Source: Chrysoporthe austroafricana (taxonomy: Eukaryota; Ascomycota; Sordariomycetes; Diaporthales; Cryphonectriaceae). From it: 64,000 nt of DNA. Below, one piece after another: positions 22,544-35,148 of this stretch. The notes beneath the pieces are model-generated. The model was not told the origin of the DNA, searched no databases, and worked only from the letters and a program-made list of their open reading frames with translations. The DNA is taken from NCBI GenBank assembly GCA_001051155.2, contig JYIP02000002.1, forward strand, positions 2,549,583 through 2,613,582, read 5' to 3'. Made by a program: the position numbers and the translations under genes. The stretch's first letter is position 1; every line of letters starts with the position of its first letter.

Positions 22544-25411
22544 CTAGCTGTAGCTTCCAAACCCTACCAGCGGCACCTGCCCGAAGAGCAGACTAGGTTC
22601 AGGATCTCCATACGAGAAGCTCTGTATGTCACCCCCCACATCAGCAAGGCAGTCTGCAATGCGCGTTGACTCCCACTCGTTCAAATTACCCATGACATCT
22701 ACCTCCCCAGGGCCTGGCATTAGGTGCACAGGGATGTTGGAGCCTGCGGGTAGGATGCCGTGGATCTGTATAGGCGAGGTGTGAGTAGACCCAGGCGAGG
22801 GTACAGGGCCGTCGTGGTGGCGGTTGATCGGCCTGAACATGGAGTGCGTGGAGCGTGGTGCAGATGGCTGGTAGTCTAGCCCCGCTGATGGGCCGCCGGG
22901 CTCCATGGTGCTGGCGCGAGATGGGTCCAGCGGATCATGGTGCCTGGCCTCTTCGTCAGCCATGATCATGCCGTTATTGACGATCTTGGCGTTCTGCTTC
23001 TTCCACTCCTCGAGGCCCCCACCGCGGATCGGTGGCTTGCCATCGTCCAGCGAGGGGGTCCTGGCGTTGTCGCTGCCGCCGCTCTGAAGGTGTCTCTGAT
23101 AGTCCTGCTTGACCTTTTTAATGAAGGCGTCTATCTCCTTGCTGTGCAGTCACCAAATTAGCATTATGACTCGTCAAATCGAGCGTTGAGTCTCCGCTTA
23201 CAAGTAGGTAACGTAGGTAGACGCCATCTTCAGCCACCCCGAAATGCGGACAAGAGTCTGATAGCAGACACCAGTGGGCCCCACCTTCGTGATGTCCATC
23301 GCCACCTCAGGCTCATGGTCGTCTTGGTCATCATCAACGAGCATATGTCTCTGCTGATCCATGTGCGGGAAGTGCCATGCGTATTGGCCGACAAACGCCG
23401 CGACCCAGATCGCGAAGAGTACCAGAGCTGACATGGGAAGCTTGTCGCGGCAGATCTCGATGAGATCAACGATATCTCTGGCAGACCTGAAGAGCTTATC
23501 GGCGCTGATTTCCCAGAAGCCCTCAGGAATGTCATACTGGCCCTCCGGAAACATTGGTTCATCAAGAGGGCCACATGGCCTATCACACCGGATCGGCAGA
23601 AAAGGGACGTATTCGCTTGATCACAGTTAGCAATCCAAGGTCTGTTCCCAAGCATCGAGTCGAAATTTGATGTAGTCGATAGCCACTTACCGATGCAACA
23701 TGACTTGGCAGACGCTGCCCAGCATGTGCAATGAAACGTACACGCTGGAAGCCTGGTGATTTTCATGCTTGTGGTAGTTGGACGTCGAGAGTTTAAACGT
23801 CGAGGGCAGATTGGCATAGTAGTCGTCAAGCTTCTGTCTCAGCTGATAGAATCTGCCCCGGGGGTCCCAAGGAGGATGCTGCTCAACCAGTCGACCACCA
23901 GCAAAACTGAAATTTGATATCTCGCCCCAGAGATCCACCAACTGCACAAACCTGCTGAGTACGCTATCGTCCTCAATGACTTGCGGGACCTCGCTTCCGG
24001 AGCTCTTCAAGAAGCCCGTCTTAACCTCCCTTGACAGGTCAAAGGCCCATTCGTTGCATGGAAGCTGAATTTGGAGATCCTCGGACCGGATAGTCGAGAC
24101 ACGTTCCTTTCCGCATGATAAAAGGCGATCGAGGATCAGGCAACTGAACATCGTCCTCCGCCTGATCTCTTTCGCTATCATGAGCTCCGGTTGTGGTAGG
24201 GATCCCGCAGAAGATGACGCAACACTGGACTGCTGTCCTCTAGTCCGAGTCTTCTCAGGCTTGTCGCCAAACCCGAGTCCTAGAGCCTGTGCCATTCGAA
24301 TTGCGACACCCACATACATCCACGCACCAAGACCGCCCGTTTTCGGCTGCACCTGACTCCACTCGTATAGGCCCAGCATGAGAAAGGCCTGAACGCGCTC
24401 AACCGAGGCAGTGGTCATGGTCGTACCGAGGGGACCAAGGGCCTTACGTAGGGCCTCCGCAAAAAATTCAGATGCAGCAGACGAGTCGGCCTTGACCGGA
24501 CCAGGTCGCATCTTGGAGGCTCCGGGCTGGGCATTAGCCGTGTGGGTCGCATATTTGACCAAGTCCTGATGGAATCGCGCAGTCAACGTAAGGACGCCAA
24601 GCAATACGAGATTGGTGTCGGATGAAGTATCCTTCTGGCTGGTCCTGAACTTGGCGCCCATATCTTCCTTCAACGTAGGGATGTGGAGAAAGGGCAACTC
24701 AGTCGCAAAGTGAAGCCTGTAGATGTCGAAGACCTCGGCCCACAGCTTCGATGTCAGATAGTGTGCCGACAGAACATCCTCGGCGTGAGCTGCTGCGGAG
24801 TGCTGCCATTCAGCGCGGGACACCTCCTCGAGCTTCTTCAGGCGCTTGCGCTCCGATCCAGAATCACGGTCGGCCTTGGTTGTGGACGAGGGTTCGGCCC
24901 GCTTCGGTGGTAGCGCCGGGGGGTCTGGGTATCTGCATTCCTTTCCCTGTTTTATACACGTCTCGCAAGGTGACGAGCCTCCATCATTCTCACACTTGAT
25001 CTTCGACTTCCGACATCGAAGACACGCAATGCTCGACCGCATCGGCTGCCGTTTGATGACAGATTTCCTGTCATCCACGCCATTCAACAGGTTAAATCCT
25101 ATCGTCGCCGCGTCGTCATGGCCGTGACCATGCCCGGTTGCGGATCGACCAGCCGGCACGAAACCCTGGATCGAATGGTTGTGATAGGTCGGCGGCGGTC
25201 CGGCGGGCGCTGGATTCGGGGGCAATGCGGTCCTGTGTTCCGGACGAACGGGCGTGAATGCCTCTGCGAACTTGCGCTTCGGACTGGAGCTGGCGGACGG
25301 CGCGGGCGGAGTATTGGCCGTCTCATCGGCAGACGGATCTGGCGGGGAGAGGATGGACTGTAGAGACGTAATTGTGAAGACGGGTTGGGCCCTTGGCAGA
25401 CCCGACCACAA
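22544..25411 (-). CDS. Zn(2)Cys(6) fungal-specific transcription factor
   Basis: Three exons: 25411-23691, 23615-23202 and 23141-22544, product 910 aa. Introns of 75 bp (GTAAGT...TCAAG) and 60 bp (GTAAGC...CACAG) restore VMLH+REYVPFLP and TYVTY+FKEIDAF. The binuclear zinc cluster is C130-C133-C140-C149-C152-C159 (CX2CX6CX8CX2CX6C), preceded by a Pro/Ser-rich and His-Gly-rich N-terminus and followed by a basic linker with KRLKKLEE. A fungal_trans-like middle domain (about residues 220-600) follows, including AQALGLGF and RRRTMFSCLILDRLLSCGK. The C-terminal 200 residues are Pro/Ser/Gly-rich, perhaps an activation region. Predicted nuclear regulator. Target genes are unknown; proximity to the cellobiohydrolase gene does not by itself imply control of it, and the zinc cluster differs from XYR1/XlnR. 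Confidence 0.93.
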
Positions 25412-26427
25412 GCCGTGACGGCTAGGATTCGACCCGAGGCTGTGGCGAGGCGGTGGTTCAGGACCGCGATCACCCTCCTACTCCGAGAGTCCAGGGAGCA
25501 GTGTCCCCCTGCACGACCCGCGGGAGCTAGAATGTAGGAACGGCGGTAGGGTACGCCGGTCACAAACGCCGTCGGTGTGCGTGCCGGGACTAAATACGTG
25601 ATAGTCGAGTTCCGCAACGGCGAATGCAGGCGGGTGCGGGACGGCCTCTAGGAAGACCTTCCGAACGGGTGCTGTCTGCTTGCGCGATGTGTGACAGCAG
25701 CGTCCAAGGAGATGCAGGCAGCCGTTGGTGCCCTCCCTGAGACGATGGTAGCTGCGTACGGGACAGTTACTGAAACCTCTGGGACGAGCAGACAACCAGC
25801 GCGAAGGAGAGAAGGTCACGCGTATGACCCTGGCAGCGAGACAGCGCCGAGTCAAGCCTGGGTGTCCAGCGGATGTGTGCGTCTGGAAGCTGTGCGTGTG
25901 TCTGGCAACATGAACGCCGGGTGCCGGGGAGCGAGCAAGGTGTAGCTGTGCTTTGTTTATGGCGGACGGCGCGACTGGGCGGCACGCAGGGAAATTTCTG
26001 AGGAATGAGGCTCGCAGGCGGCTTTCCCGAATGTGACAGATAGCTTGGAATTTTGGGGAGGAAGAGATTTGCTGCGGTTAGTGGCGCGCTGTTTGGTTTA
26101 ATGGCAAGCCGCAGGCGCAAGCATGGCGGCAAGGGGGGGGCCAGCCCGCAGAGCTAGGAGGAAGAGGGCAGGCAGAGAGAGGGCGACGCCCGTGTGCTGC
26201 AACCGACAGGACGCCAACGTGCAGACGGCACAGGATTCCGCAGACGAGGTGCAGAAGCAGGTGCAGGAGCAGGGTACTATGGTACGCCGGCATGCTGGTG
26301 GTGGTGAATCACTGAGCCCGAGGCCGAGCCCCCATGCCTCCTCCTCCTCCCTGGAAGCCGGGCAGCCAGGCAAGGCTCCTGGCAGCCTGGCATGCCTGGC
26401 AAGCCGCTGATCTCACAGTACAGCAGG

Positions 26428-26453
26428 GCACAGCGCGGCACAGCGCGGCACAG
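26428..26453. repeat. 10-bp GC-rich tandem repeat
   Basis: About two and a half copies of CACAGCGCGG, inside a wider region rich in GGCA/CAGC words. Confidence 0.6.
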
Positions 26454-27402
26454 CACGCCAGAAGCAACGCAAAGGAGGGCATGGCAGGCCACAGCGCCAG
26501 CCACGCAGCGTACCATGCCCAGTAGGACGCTTCCCGTCCCCGGGAGGCGGGCCACACGGCCAGACTGCCAGTACGGCTCGGCAAGAGCCTCGCTCCCTGG
26601 TAGGCTAATCAAAGCCGAGGAGACCCCACGCCGCTACTGTCGCAGGGGAGGGAAGCAGGGTTGAGACGGGCATGACTGCGGCCCATGCCCCACTGAGACC
26701 GGTCAAGCGGGCAACGCGAGGCCCACCCCTCCAGGCGCCTGAGCTTCACAGCAACATGCCGTGGCCCATACGGATAGGCACCACGACGCGCGCCGGGACA
26801 GCGAGACTGGGCGTGATGGGCAGACAGACGTGGTAGCCCTGCCAGCGCGGACGGCACCGACGGGATCGTCACCGTCCCGATAGGGGCCCCAGCAGAGGTC
26901 CCAGCAGCAGTTCCAGCAGCGCCCGCCCGCGCCAGCCGCCCCCCTGCCGAAGCCCACAGCAGGCGAGGGAGCAGTTCGCGTGTGGGATACCTGCAGGGCC
27001 GACAGCAGGGGTCTCGTGCGCCGCGGGTCATCGGTCTCTGTCCGGCCGAGGGGATTCAGCCGGGGGCCCTCGTTCCGACCTGAGGCTGCAGGGCAGGCCG
27101 ACTGTGGTGCAACGCCGCAGTCTCACAGCCCACCAGCCCCCAATGACTCGGGACACGACGTCAATGGCTGGACGGCCGCCTGGGAGATTATCGGAGCCCT
27201 CCCCGCCAGCCAGCCTCGACCCAGGCTGGCTGCTGTGCCATCTGTAGGATGAGCGGCGTCTGGCATGCAAGTGATATATGCAAGTGAGAGCATATATCAA
27301 CTCGAACACGAGAGCCGCTGGTGACGAGGTTGGCCCTCCCTGCCGGGCACAGCCCAGGCTAAAAGGCTTAAGCCAGCTCCTCGCTTCCCGGTCGAGCCGT
27401 AC

Positions 27403-27450
27403 TGTGTGTGGTGTGTATACGTGTGTGTGTGTGTGTGTGCGCGTGTGCGT
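27403..27450. repeat. TG/CG dinucleotide microsatellite
   Basis: Alternating purine-pyrimidine tract: (TG)n with interruptions, an uninterrupted core at 27421-27439, then CGCGTGTGCGTG. Such tracts are length-variable and can adopt Z-DNA. Confidence 0.85.
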
Positions 27451-28536
27451 GAAGACGCCGGTTTAGGAGCACCCCCCCCCCCAAAAGCTTCGACCACCTC
27501 GAGAGCCGAGGGCCCGCAGGGCCCTGTTCCTCGTGGGTTCGGAAAAGGGGGGCTGTTGCAGCCCGATGATAGCCCGCCCTCGGGCACAAGTGCCGGTAGG
27601 ATGCTTGGTGCAGGTCGGTCCTAATCCTGATACGATGACGGCCCGGGAGTCGCGCCAGGACCTGTTGTGGACGGGATCTCGGGAGTGGAACGAAGGGGGT
27701 GGCTAGCATGGGCAATATATTAATCACAAGGGTCTCCCGAGGCAAATCTGACCGGATACAGTGAGCATCTGCATCCACCGCAGAAGCCAACCTGACTCGA
27801 GATCTGTGCCGGTCAATGGCCTCTCTGCCTCTCGCAGTCCCAGGCGAGGGGGCGTCAAAAGAGGAGGGAGGCCCGCCTGCCCGGGGAAAGGGGTGCATTT
27901 GGGTTGGGTGCACTGGAAGAGGATCACAGCAGCATGGCTGATCAGTGATCACCCACGAGCATTGCTTTTCTGAGACCGTCTCAACACTAAACCGTTTGGA
28001 GTGCGGGCAGCACGAAGGGTGGAAGGGTCGGGGGACGCTGGCAGACTGGATATGGCGATGGGCGCCGTGGTTGTCGGTGGGCTCGAAGGTCTTGGCATCG
28101 CGAGGCAGCGGGCAGGGCAGCCAAGGCAGGCCTAGGCCACGCCAGGCCAGGGCGTTGCCGCTTGGCCGTTGGCGAGTGGCGTGGGATGGAACCTTGCTGT
28201 CGTGAGGGCACACCCAATGACGTCGCGCGATAACCCACTGAGGCCTCTCGACGTCCGTCACCGTCAACATCCATACAGCGTCTCTCTCTAAGCGCCAGAC
28301 TTTCGCGCAGGTGCGCTTCCCTCTTACGACTTCGGGCACGATCAACCTGGGCGCTGGTTTCACTGCTCACGTTCCCTGCGTCCATCTCTATTTTTGTTCC
28401 CAACCCCGGTGATACCCCTCTTTTTCCTTTTGTGACGAGGCGCGGCGGGTGTTCTGCAACCCGAACTACCTAGAGCTGCGCGACCCCTCCTGCTGGCTTA
28501 TCTGGCCTCTGTAAGAGCCCAAGACAAGGTGACGAG

Positions 28537-30221
28537 ATGGCTTCGGGGAAGAATGTAAGTCAGCGTGCCAGGCGGTGCGCACGTGTGCCGTGCGTGTATG
28601 TGGGTTAACGCGGCGAGACAGGACCCGAAGCTGCTGTACGCCATCAACGGCGTGTCGGCTTACCACATCGCCAATGGCAAGGAGCAGTCGCTCACGCCCG
28701 CCGGCCCTCAGACCCTGTCTCTGTTGATGGTCCCTACCTCGTCGCCATTCGCCGATGTCTCGGTCGTTGATCCCGAGTCCGCGCCGGCCGAGGAGGACTT
28801 CTACCTGCACCTGCACCTACCCCCGGAGCTGGACCTGCCCCTGCCGGCAACGACGCAGATATACCACCAGCCGCCCACGAGCTACCTGATCCCGCGGTGG
28901 GACCTCGGCCCGGACAGCGGCTCCTTCACGAGGATCGAGTTCCCCGCGCTGGGCGGCCGCAAGGGGGTGCAGGATGATATCGACACCTTCGAGACCATCC
29001 TGGCGCAATGTACGGCCTTCCTGGAGAGGGCGCCGCCGCCCGTGCCCAGGAGCAAGAAGGGCGATCCCGCGCCGGGAAGCTCTTCCAGGTCGAAGGCAGC
29101 GCTGGCGGCGGAGGAAAAACTCCCTGCTTACAACCCAGGCGACTTCAAGCCCGGGGAGGCTTACGCGAAGGGCAGCCATAGCTCCAAGCAAGGCGGCCAG
29201 ATCGTCCTCGTCGACGAGGAGGACGGCAGTGTCATCGGGGAGCTTGGCGAGGACTACCAGGTCGTCGAGGATGACGCTCTGAAGCCGGGATCCAAAGGTA
29301 AGACCAGCTGTCGCTCCCATCAGAAGACCAGGCAGCTCATTGTGCACCACAGATCCCGTGCAAATCACACTGCCCGCCGATGGATCCCACAAGATTGCCA
29401 TTGCGCCCGCAAGCGACGAGGACGTGGAGATGGCTCTGCACCCGTCGTACAAGAAGTCGTTCCTTGTGTCTAACGCAATGGCTGCATCTCGTCTCATCGT
29501 CACCACGTCAGACATGGTCTCCAGAGCGCTGCAGAACAGCGCGGACAATTTTACGCAGAGGACGAAACCTGTCGCCAAGCCCGTCACATTCAACCCCACA
29601 ACGAGGGAGAACATCCGCAAGGTCCACACATTCACCTCCAACGCGGCCGGGCTGTCTTCCAAGACGGTTGGGTCAATAGGGAAGGTTGCGCAGAACCTGG
29701 GCGCCACCCTGGGCCGGAACAAGACCAAGAATGGCCAGCCGAAGGGCTATGACAAGGACGGCAAGCCCCTCGAGGATTTCAAGCCCGGCCTACTGAACAA
29801 GAGCCTCATGGCCTTCAGCACCATCGCAGACGGCGTGGAGAAGGCTGGTCGCAACCTGCTCGAGAATAGCTCTAGCGCCACCACCAAGGTCGTTGAGCAT
29901 AGGTGGGGGCCGGAGGCGGGCGATGTCTCGAGGAGTCTGGGAGGCGGCGTGAAGAACGTCGGGTTGGTCTACATCGACGTGACAGGCGTCTCCAGGCGGG
30001 CCATCCTCAAGTCGGTGGCTAAGGGCATGGTCGTGGGCCGCGTCGCGAACGGTGGCGGCCAGGTTATTGTTGGCGGGGGCGATGGTGGCGATGGGTCGAG
30101 TATAGTCGGTGTATTACCGGCTGAACAGCAGCAACAATTGTTGGACGGAAGACAGGCTGGTTCGGAAACAAGTTCGATTACAGGAGCCGAAGGAAAGAAG
30201 CCTGCGGCGGTTAAAAATTGA
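28537..30221 (+). CDS. Senescence-domain protein (spartin-like)
   Basis: Three exons: 28537-28554 (only six codons, MASGKN), 28622-29297 and 29353-30221, product 520 aa. Introns are 67 bp (GTAAGT...GACAG with a TTAAC branch site) and 55 bp (GTAAGA...CACAG). The N-terminal third is a beta-rich lipid- or membrane-associated region (YAINGVSAYHIANG...). A charged, Ser/Lys-rich linker follows (about residues 165-240). The C-terminal senescence domain (about 250-460) contains VSRALQNSADNFTQ, TSNAAGLSSKTVGSIGKVA and a Gly-rich stretch. In animals spartin acts at lipid droplets and endosomes; in plants senescence proteins bind lipids. A role at lipid droplets or membranes is therefore likely but not shown here. 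The microexon start is supported by a clean splice join KN+DPKLLYAINGV. Confidence 0.88.
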
Positions 30222-31237
30222 AAGAGTGCGGTGTCTCAAGACAAGGAACACGAGAGCCAGTGGCGAGGTTAGTCTTTGCTGTACTTGAGGGCGGTGCCCA
30301 ACCCTTATGAACCACAGAAATTCCTATTATAATTTAGCATACGCCATAGATACCGGTTTTGTATGACGATCGATTCCGAAGCTACTCCAAACAATTCGAG
30401 GGGGTAAAGAGGTACGGTAGTGTCTTCGCCTGGGAGGAAGTGCATCCTCGTCCCGTTTCCTGGAGCCCATTGTCTGTCCTGCCATGAGGGCGGGAAAAAA
30501 GATTTGGGGGGGGGGGTGTGAACAAGATGAACGGATAGAGAAGAGATACCCCCCACCCCGGCTCCCAACTCTCTCAATTTGTTTTGGTCGTTATGGGCCC
30601 CCAGGGGGGCCTAGGCTGTCCAGCGGGGCTGGGTTCTGCATTTCTTATGCACATCCAAGCTCCCTGTCGATGGACAGCGCGTGGGCGTCGATCTCAAACC
30701 TCCAGTCCCGGTCTCTTAGTCTCAGAATGCGAACGTCAGGGAGACCAAGCCAGTTGGAAGCCAACCCTTCGCTCGCATGAAGATGGCTGAAGGTCGGTTG
30801 TCCTCGCGATTGCGCGATCTCCAACGGTCTGCACCTCACGTCACATCCATCGTGGGCTGATTTAGCGGCCTCGACGCGTCTCCATTTTTTTTTTTGGTGG
30901 TGCCACGAGCTGCACGACTAGGTTGACAGGCTTCCCGGTCCCGCCCCACAGGATCCGCCGCGGCATCTTCCACTTTCCACACCCTTGCCGACGTTCGGAT
31001 CGACTGCGCAAATGTGTTGTCGCTGGGAGCCCTGTGGGACCGCTATCCTGCTGTATCATAGCATCGCCGACAGGTACAGAGACGGCGTGCAGCGGCAGAA
31101 CACGGGGGCCGGCGAGGAAAAGTTAGAGACCATCGCCCAGTTGCCATGCTTGCACCTCTAGTCGAGTCCGAGGGCATTCCTATTCTGACATAAAGCTCTC
31201 TACCCTCTAGGCACCGCGTGCGCCGCCTCCCCTCGAG
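30222..31237. other. Intergenic stretch before the GCP4 gene
   Basis: Contains a G9-G10 run near 30509, an oligo-T run at 30884-30893, and 5' leader sequence of the gamma-tubulin complex gene. Only short frames without motifs. Confidence 0.5.
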
Positions 31238-33669
31238 ATGCTCCACGAAATCCTCCTCTCCCTCTCAGGGCACCCATCGCCCCTGCTGCGAACCGCCGCG
31301 GCCGCAGAGCCCCATGCACCCGCAACAGCCGCGCCCGGTGGTGCTCTGATCACGCCGCCCGAGCGCGAGCTCCTGGCCGGGGTCGCCCACCTCAGCGACC
31401 TGCACGTCAAGCTGCTCACCTTCTCTTCGCAGATCGCCGCGTCGCACCCCTCCGCCATCTGCCGCGCCGTCGCGACCGCCATCGAGGGCACCCACCTTGC
31501 CGCGTTCCAGCGGCAGGTGCTCAAGGCCGAGGAGGGCATACTGCGCGAGGATGCCGGGCTGGTGGGCGCGTACAATATCGTGCCGCTGACGGCCGTGGTA
31601 AAGGAGTTTGAGGGCTGGACGAGGAGGATGGAGTGGTTCTGGGAGACGACGGAGTTCATGTTGAAGAGGGAGAGGGGCGACGATGGGAGGGACACGTTCT
31701 GCACAGGCGCCAAGGTGATCAATTGTCTACGTGGGAGCTTGCAGACCGGGTATCAGGATCTGGAGGACGCGGCGAGGAGTCTGGTCAGAGTCGCCGAGAC
31801 GGCGTGGGTGAAGCAGGTGTCTGCTTGGATTCTGTATGGGAGGCTTCCCGGCTTTGGGGCCGAGGACTTCTTCATACAGAAGACTGAGGATGTCGATGAG
31901 GTGAGGATGGACTTCCTGAATTCTCCCCTGGATGGAGACTGATTATCCTGTAGGAGTTTATCTGTGTCCCCGGCCTCCTGCCATCTTTCGTCACCGCCCC
32001 GACGGCATCGTCGATGCTGTTCATCGGACGGTCTCTAAACCATATTAGGGCGAAGAGCAGTCTCGAGAGCGGCATGCAGGGCATGGACCACCTCTCATCA
32101 CAGCTGGGAGAGCTGTCCCAACTGACCTATCCGCTTGACAGCGCGACATTCTCGAGCACAATCACGGGAATCAGATTGTTTCTTTCCAGGACTACTCTGC
32201 AGAAGCTCATCCCTCTGTCCAAAGTCTTGGAAATACTCCAGCTCCTGCGGGACTTCTTCCTCCTGGTGCGCGGCGAGTTCGCAATGGCTCTCACCCAGCA
32301 AGCCGATGACAAGATCCGCAGCCGATGGCGCAGGGCAGACAACCTGGCCCACGAAAAGCGCGACGGTCTAAGTAGTGTCGTGGTCAAGGAAGGTGAGGTC
32401 ATCGCCGTCTTGACTAGGACTTGGGCAGCAATGGGCTCTATGCAGGGTCAACAGGCCGAAGAAGATGAAGGCCTGGAGTTGGCTCGAGATCTTCTCAGGT
32501 TAACCCTCACCAAGACGACACCAAACACACCGGTGCAGTTGCGTTCCAATATACAAATCGCGACCACGCCTTTCCGCAACTTGATGTTTTCCGTCCCCGC
32601 CATCTTGTCACTCCGCGTCCCTTCACCTCTCGACCTGTTCCTCAGCGCATCAGACGTTCAGGTCTATACCGCTATCAACTCATACCTGCACTCGATCAGA
32701 AGAGCTCACCTCCGACTTACTGATTTGTGGAAGATCACACCTCTCAGAAGACATCATCCGCCCCCGCCCAAGCCAGCATACGGCAGTAGCAAAGCAGGTC
32801 GAGCTCGTACGATCTTACTGCGGGAGCGCCAAGCCCGACGAATGCTGGCCATGCGGAATGCATGGACTACTTGCAGCGCTGCGATCTTCTTCCTAGCTGA
32901 GCTGGAAGGCTATCTCCAGGTCGAGGTGGTGGCCGAGCTATGGGATGGTTTCCAACGGTGGCTCACGACCGGCAACGACACATTTCGACCGTCAGCATCT
33001 ACAGTTCCATCTCGCGCCCCATCTCGGGCACAGTCTAGGCCCTCAACGAGAGATGCAGCTGCAATGGATGAGGACGAGGATGAGGACATGTGGCTCGCCG
33101 AAGCCTCTACAGCATCTGGTCTACGCGATTTGCACATGTCAGCCAAATCCCCACACGATCCACAGACTTTAGCTGCTGCTCATCGGCTCTACCTATCTAC
33201 ACTTGTTCGCCGCATTTTGCTCTCACAAGAATCTTTCACAGACCCGCTCTACAGCGTGTTAGTGGACATTGATCAACTGATCGCGCTTGTCCACCGCCTG
33301 CAGGAGGTTTGGAATGCTATCGACCTCGAAGAGGACGTCGGTGTAGTCGACGCGTTTGTAGATCTGGAGCGTGAAGAGCAGGACGTCACGGGACAGATCC
33401 ACGCTACGATCGGCAAGACCAGGGACGGTATCGAAGGTGTCATTGGCGTCCTCAGGAATCTAGAGGCAGACCATGAAGGTCTAAGTTGGGGTGATGACGA
33501 TGCTGGCGAGGGTGGCCCAGGAGGACTGAGGGAGGAGGGTCAGTACGTTCCGCGTCGCGTGGGAGGTGTTGATCGCTTGTTGATGAAGCTTGACTTCGGG
33601 AGCTGGTTTGACTCGGGCAAAAGGGTGAGCGTCGATAACCATCGGCATAGCTTGACAACGACTTCTTGA
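31238..33669 (+). CDS. Gamma-tubulin complex component 4 (GCP4, Spc97/Spc98 family)
   Basis: Part of the gamma-tubulin ring complex that nucleates microtubules at the spindle pole body and septa. Two exons, 31238-31900 and 31954-33669, with a 53-bp intron (GTGAGG...CTGTAG); splicing gives DVDE+EFICVPGLLPSF, a conserved stretch of the GRIP1 region. Product 792 aa. The start MLHEILLSLSGHPSPLL is typical of GCP4. GRIP1 spans roughly residues 1-390, including LYGRLPGFGAEDFF and LFIGRSLNHIR. GRIP2 follows to the end (FPRVPSPLDLF-like VPSPLDLFLSASD, LAELEGYLQVEVV). The loop around residues 570-625 is acidic and Ser-rich. The overall length is in the GCP4 range. Its stop is 129 bp from the stop of the convergent 2EXR gene. 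Confidence 0.94.
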
Positions 33670-33798
33670 GTGTGGTTCTTTCTTGCATGGCGTTTGACGG
33701 GTAAGGCGTCCGGTTGGGACGGGGGGCATGCGGATATGATACCATTATTGTCACTGCTATGAACCAATTTCACAAATGACTTGACATCTTCAGTCTCC

Positions 33799-35148
33799 TC
33801 ATTCGTCTTGATCTTCGTCATCTCGACGAAAGAAAGGCGGCGGCAGAGGCTTCACAAACTGCATTATAGAACCGGGAAACATCTCGCGGTCCGGGTAACT
33901 CCTCACCCGCGGCGAGACCTCTCTCTTCCTCAAATGCCAGTCTTCCATCCGGGGCCAGACCACCTCCTTCAGAAACGTCGCCTGGTGCCCTTCAATGCGC
34001 CATACTTCCACGGCTATCTCGCGCTGTGCGAAGACATTCGGGTTCGCGTCGACGAAGCTTTGCATTTTCTGCCCAACGTTTATCAGCAATGATCAGTCAT
34101 GGAGACGGGCCCATGTTGGGGTTCTCTTTCTGCTTTTGATATAGGGGATGAGGGGATGGGGGAAAATGACCTTGAATATAGTTATGCCGCACCCCGTCTC
34201 TCCCATCCACACAGACGGCTGGTCCCTCGCCCAGCACAGCCGGATCAGCAGTCGCAGCTTAACGCACGCGTTTCGCTCCATCAGAACGTTAAGTACCTCC
34301 TCGAGGACCTTTTCCCAGGCCCAGCCGCTCCCCAGCGGCCCCTCGCCCAGGCCGATGCGGATGTCGATGTAACGGAGGGTCTGAAGCGTGCGCCGGCCCA
34401 CGAAGTCCGTCACTTTCAGGAACCTGTGGCCTTCGCCGTCGGAGCCGGTGTGGTCTACGCGGAAGGGAGGCAGGCGGTCGATGACCAGCGGACGGGCTCT
34501 CAGGATGGCATGGCACTCGGCGGTGATACGCTTGCATAGGAGGAGGATGGTCGGTGTGTAGAAGGTCTGTTGGCGTGTTCCGCCGGCCCGCGGGGGGACG
34601 GTGCGGTAAAACGTCCTATATAGGTCTGCGCAGCTGGGGTAGTGGAGTGCGTGGGAGTAGATTATGTTGCGGATCTCGGCCGGGAAGGTGAAGAAGGAGA
34701 ATGGCTTCTTTTCTTTGCCTGTATTGTGCCGACAGCCAGAGTCACCGGCATGACCCTGCGTCGCTCCAGCGTCTGAGTCCGCAATGGTGTCGTGTGCTCC
34801 TAGCAGTGAGGAGGGACCGGGTGCCGGCGTGAAGCTCAACGAGGCTGGCACGGATGGTGACAGGCAGTGTCCTTCACCGAGACTGGTCCTCTTCCGCTGA
34901 GACGAAAAGTCGACACCTTCAGTTTCATCCACGGACTGGCTACTGCTCGCTTTTCGCTTCAGATTCCTGCCTGCATGGGTCCTCTCTCCCACATCGCAGC
35001 CTCGTTGGTCGGCCGGGACCGCCTCCCCGACCGACGTGGGCCAGCTCTCGGGCCCGAACCGGGACGACATTGTCAGATGATGCGAGACTCGACCCAAGGC
35101 TGGGCGGGGAGGCGTACGATGAATGGAGCCTGTTTCATCGGTAGACAT
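33799..35148 (-). CDS. 2EXR-like domain protein
   Basis: Two exons are proposed, 35148-34171 and 34068-33799, giving 415 aa. The first 145 residues are Ser/Pro-rich and probably disordered, with a basic patch NLKRKASSS. The core begins FSFFTFPAEIRNIIYSHAL, the motif of the large fungal 2EXR-like (F-box-like) family, followed by TPTILLLCKRITAECHAIL. The C-terminal exon adds REIAVEVWRIEGHQATFLKEV and an acidic tail. The 102-bp intron has a weak donor (GTCATT) but a good acceptor (TTGGGCAG) and branch site (CTGAT); without it the frame ends 29 codons past the donor with unrelated residues. Function unknown; such proteins are often lineage-expanded in filamentous fungi. Convergent with the GCP4 gene. 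Confidence 0.75.

Larger units (their letters stand above)
25412..28536. other. GC-rich low-complexity intergenic stretch
   Basis: A long divergent promoter region between the Zn2Cys6 gene and the senescence-domain gene. Many overlapping long frames exist on both strands only because stops are rare in GC-rich repeats; none has a motif. It contains CACAGCGCGG repeats, a TG microsatellite and C11 at 27472-27482. Confidence 0.55.

Noticed and set aside
27368..28363. 331-codon minus-strand frame
   Set aside because: It runs through the TG microsatellite and a C11 tract (poly-Thr-His codons) and has no recognisable fold; stops are rare there because of base composition.
28817..29728. 303-codon minus-strand frame opposite the senescence-domain gene
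   Set aside because: It spans an intron and exons of a well-supported plus-strand gene and shows no domain.
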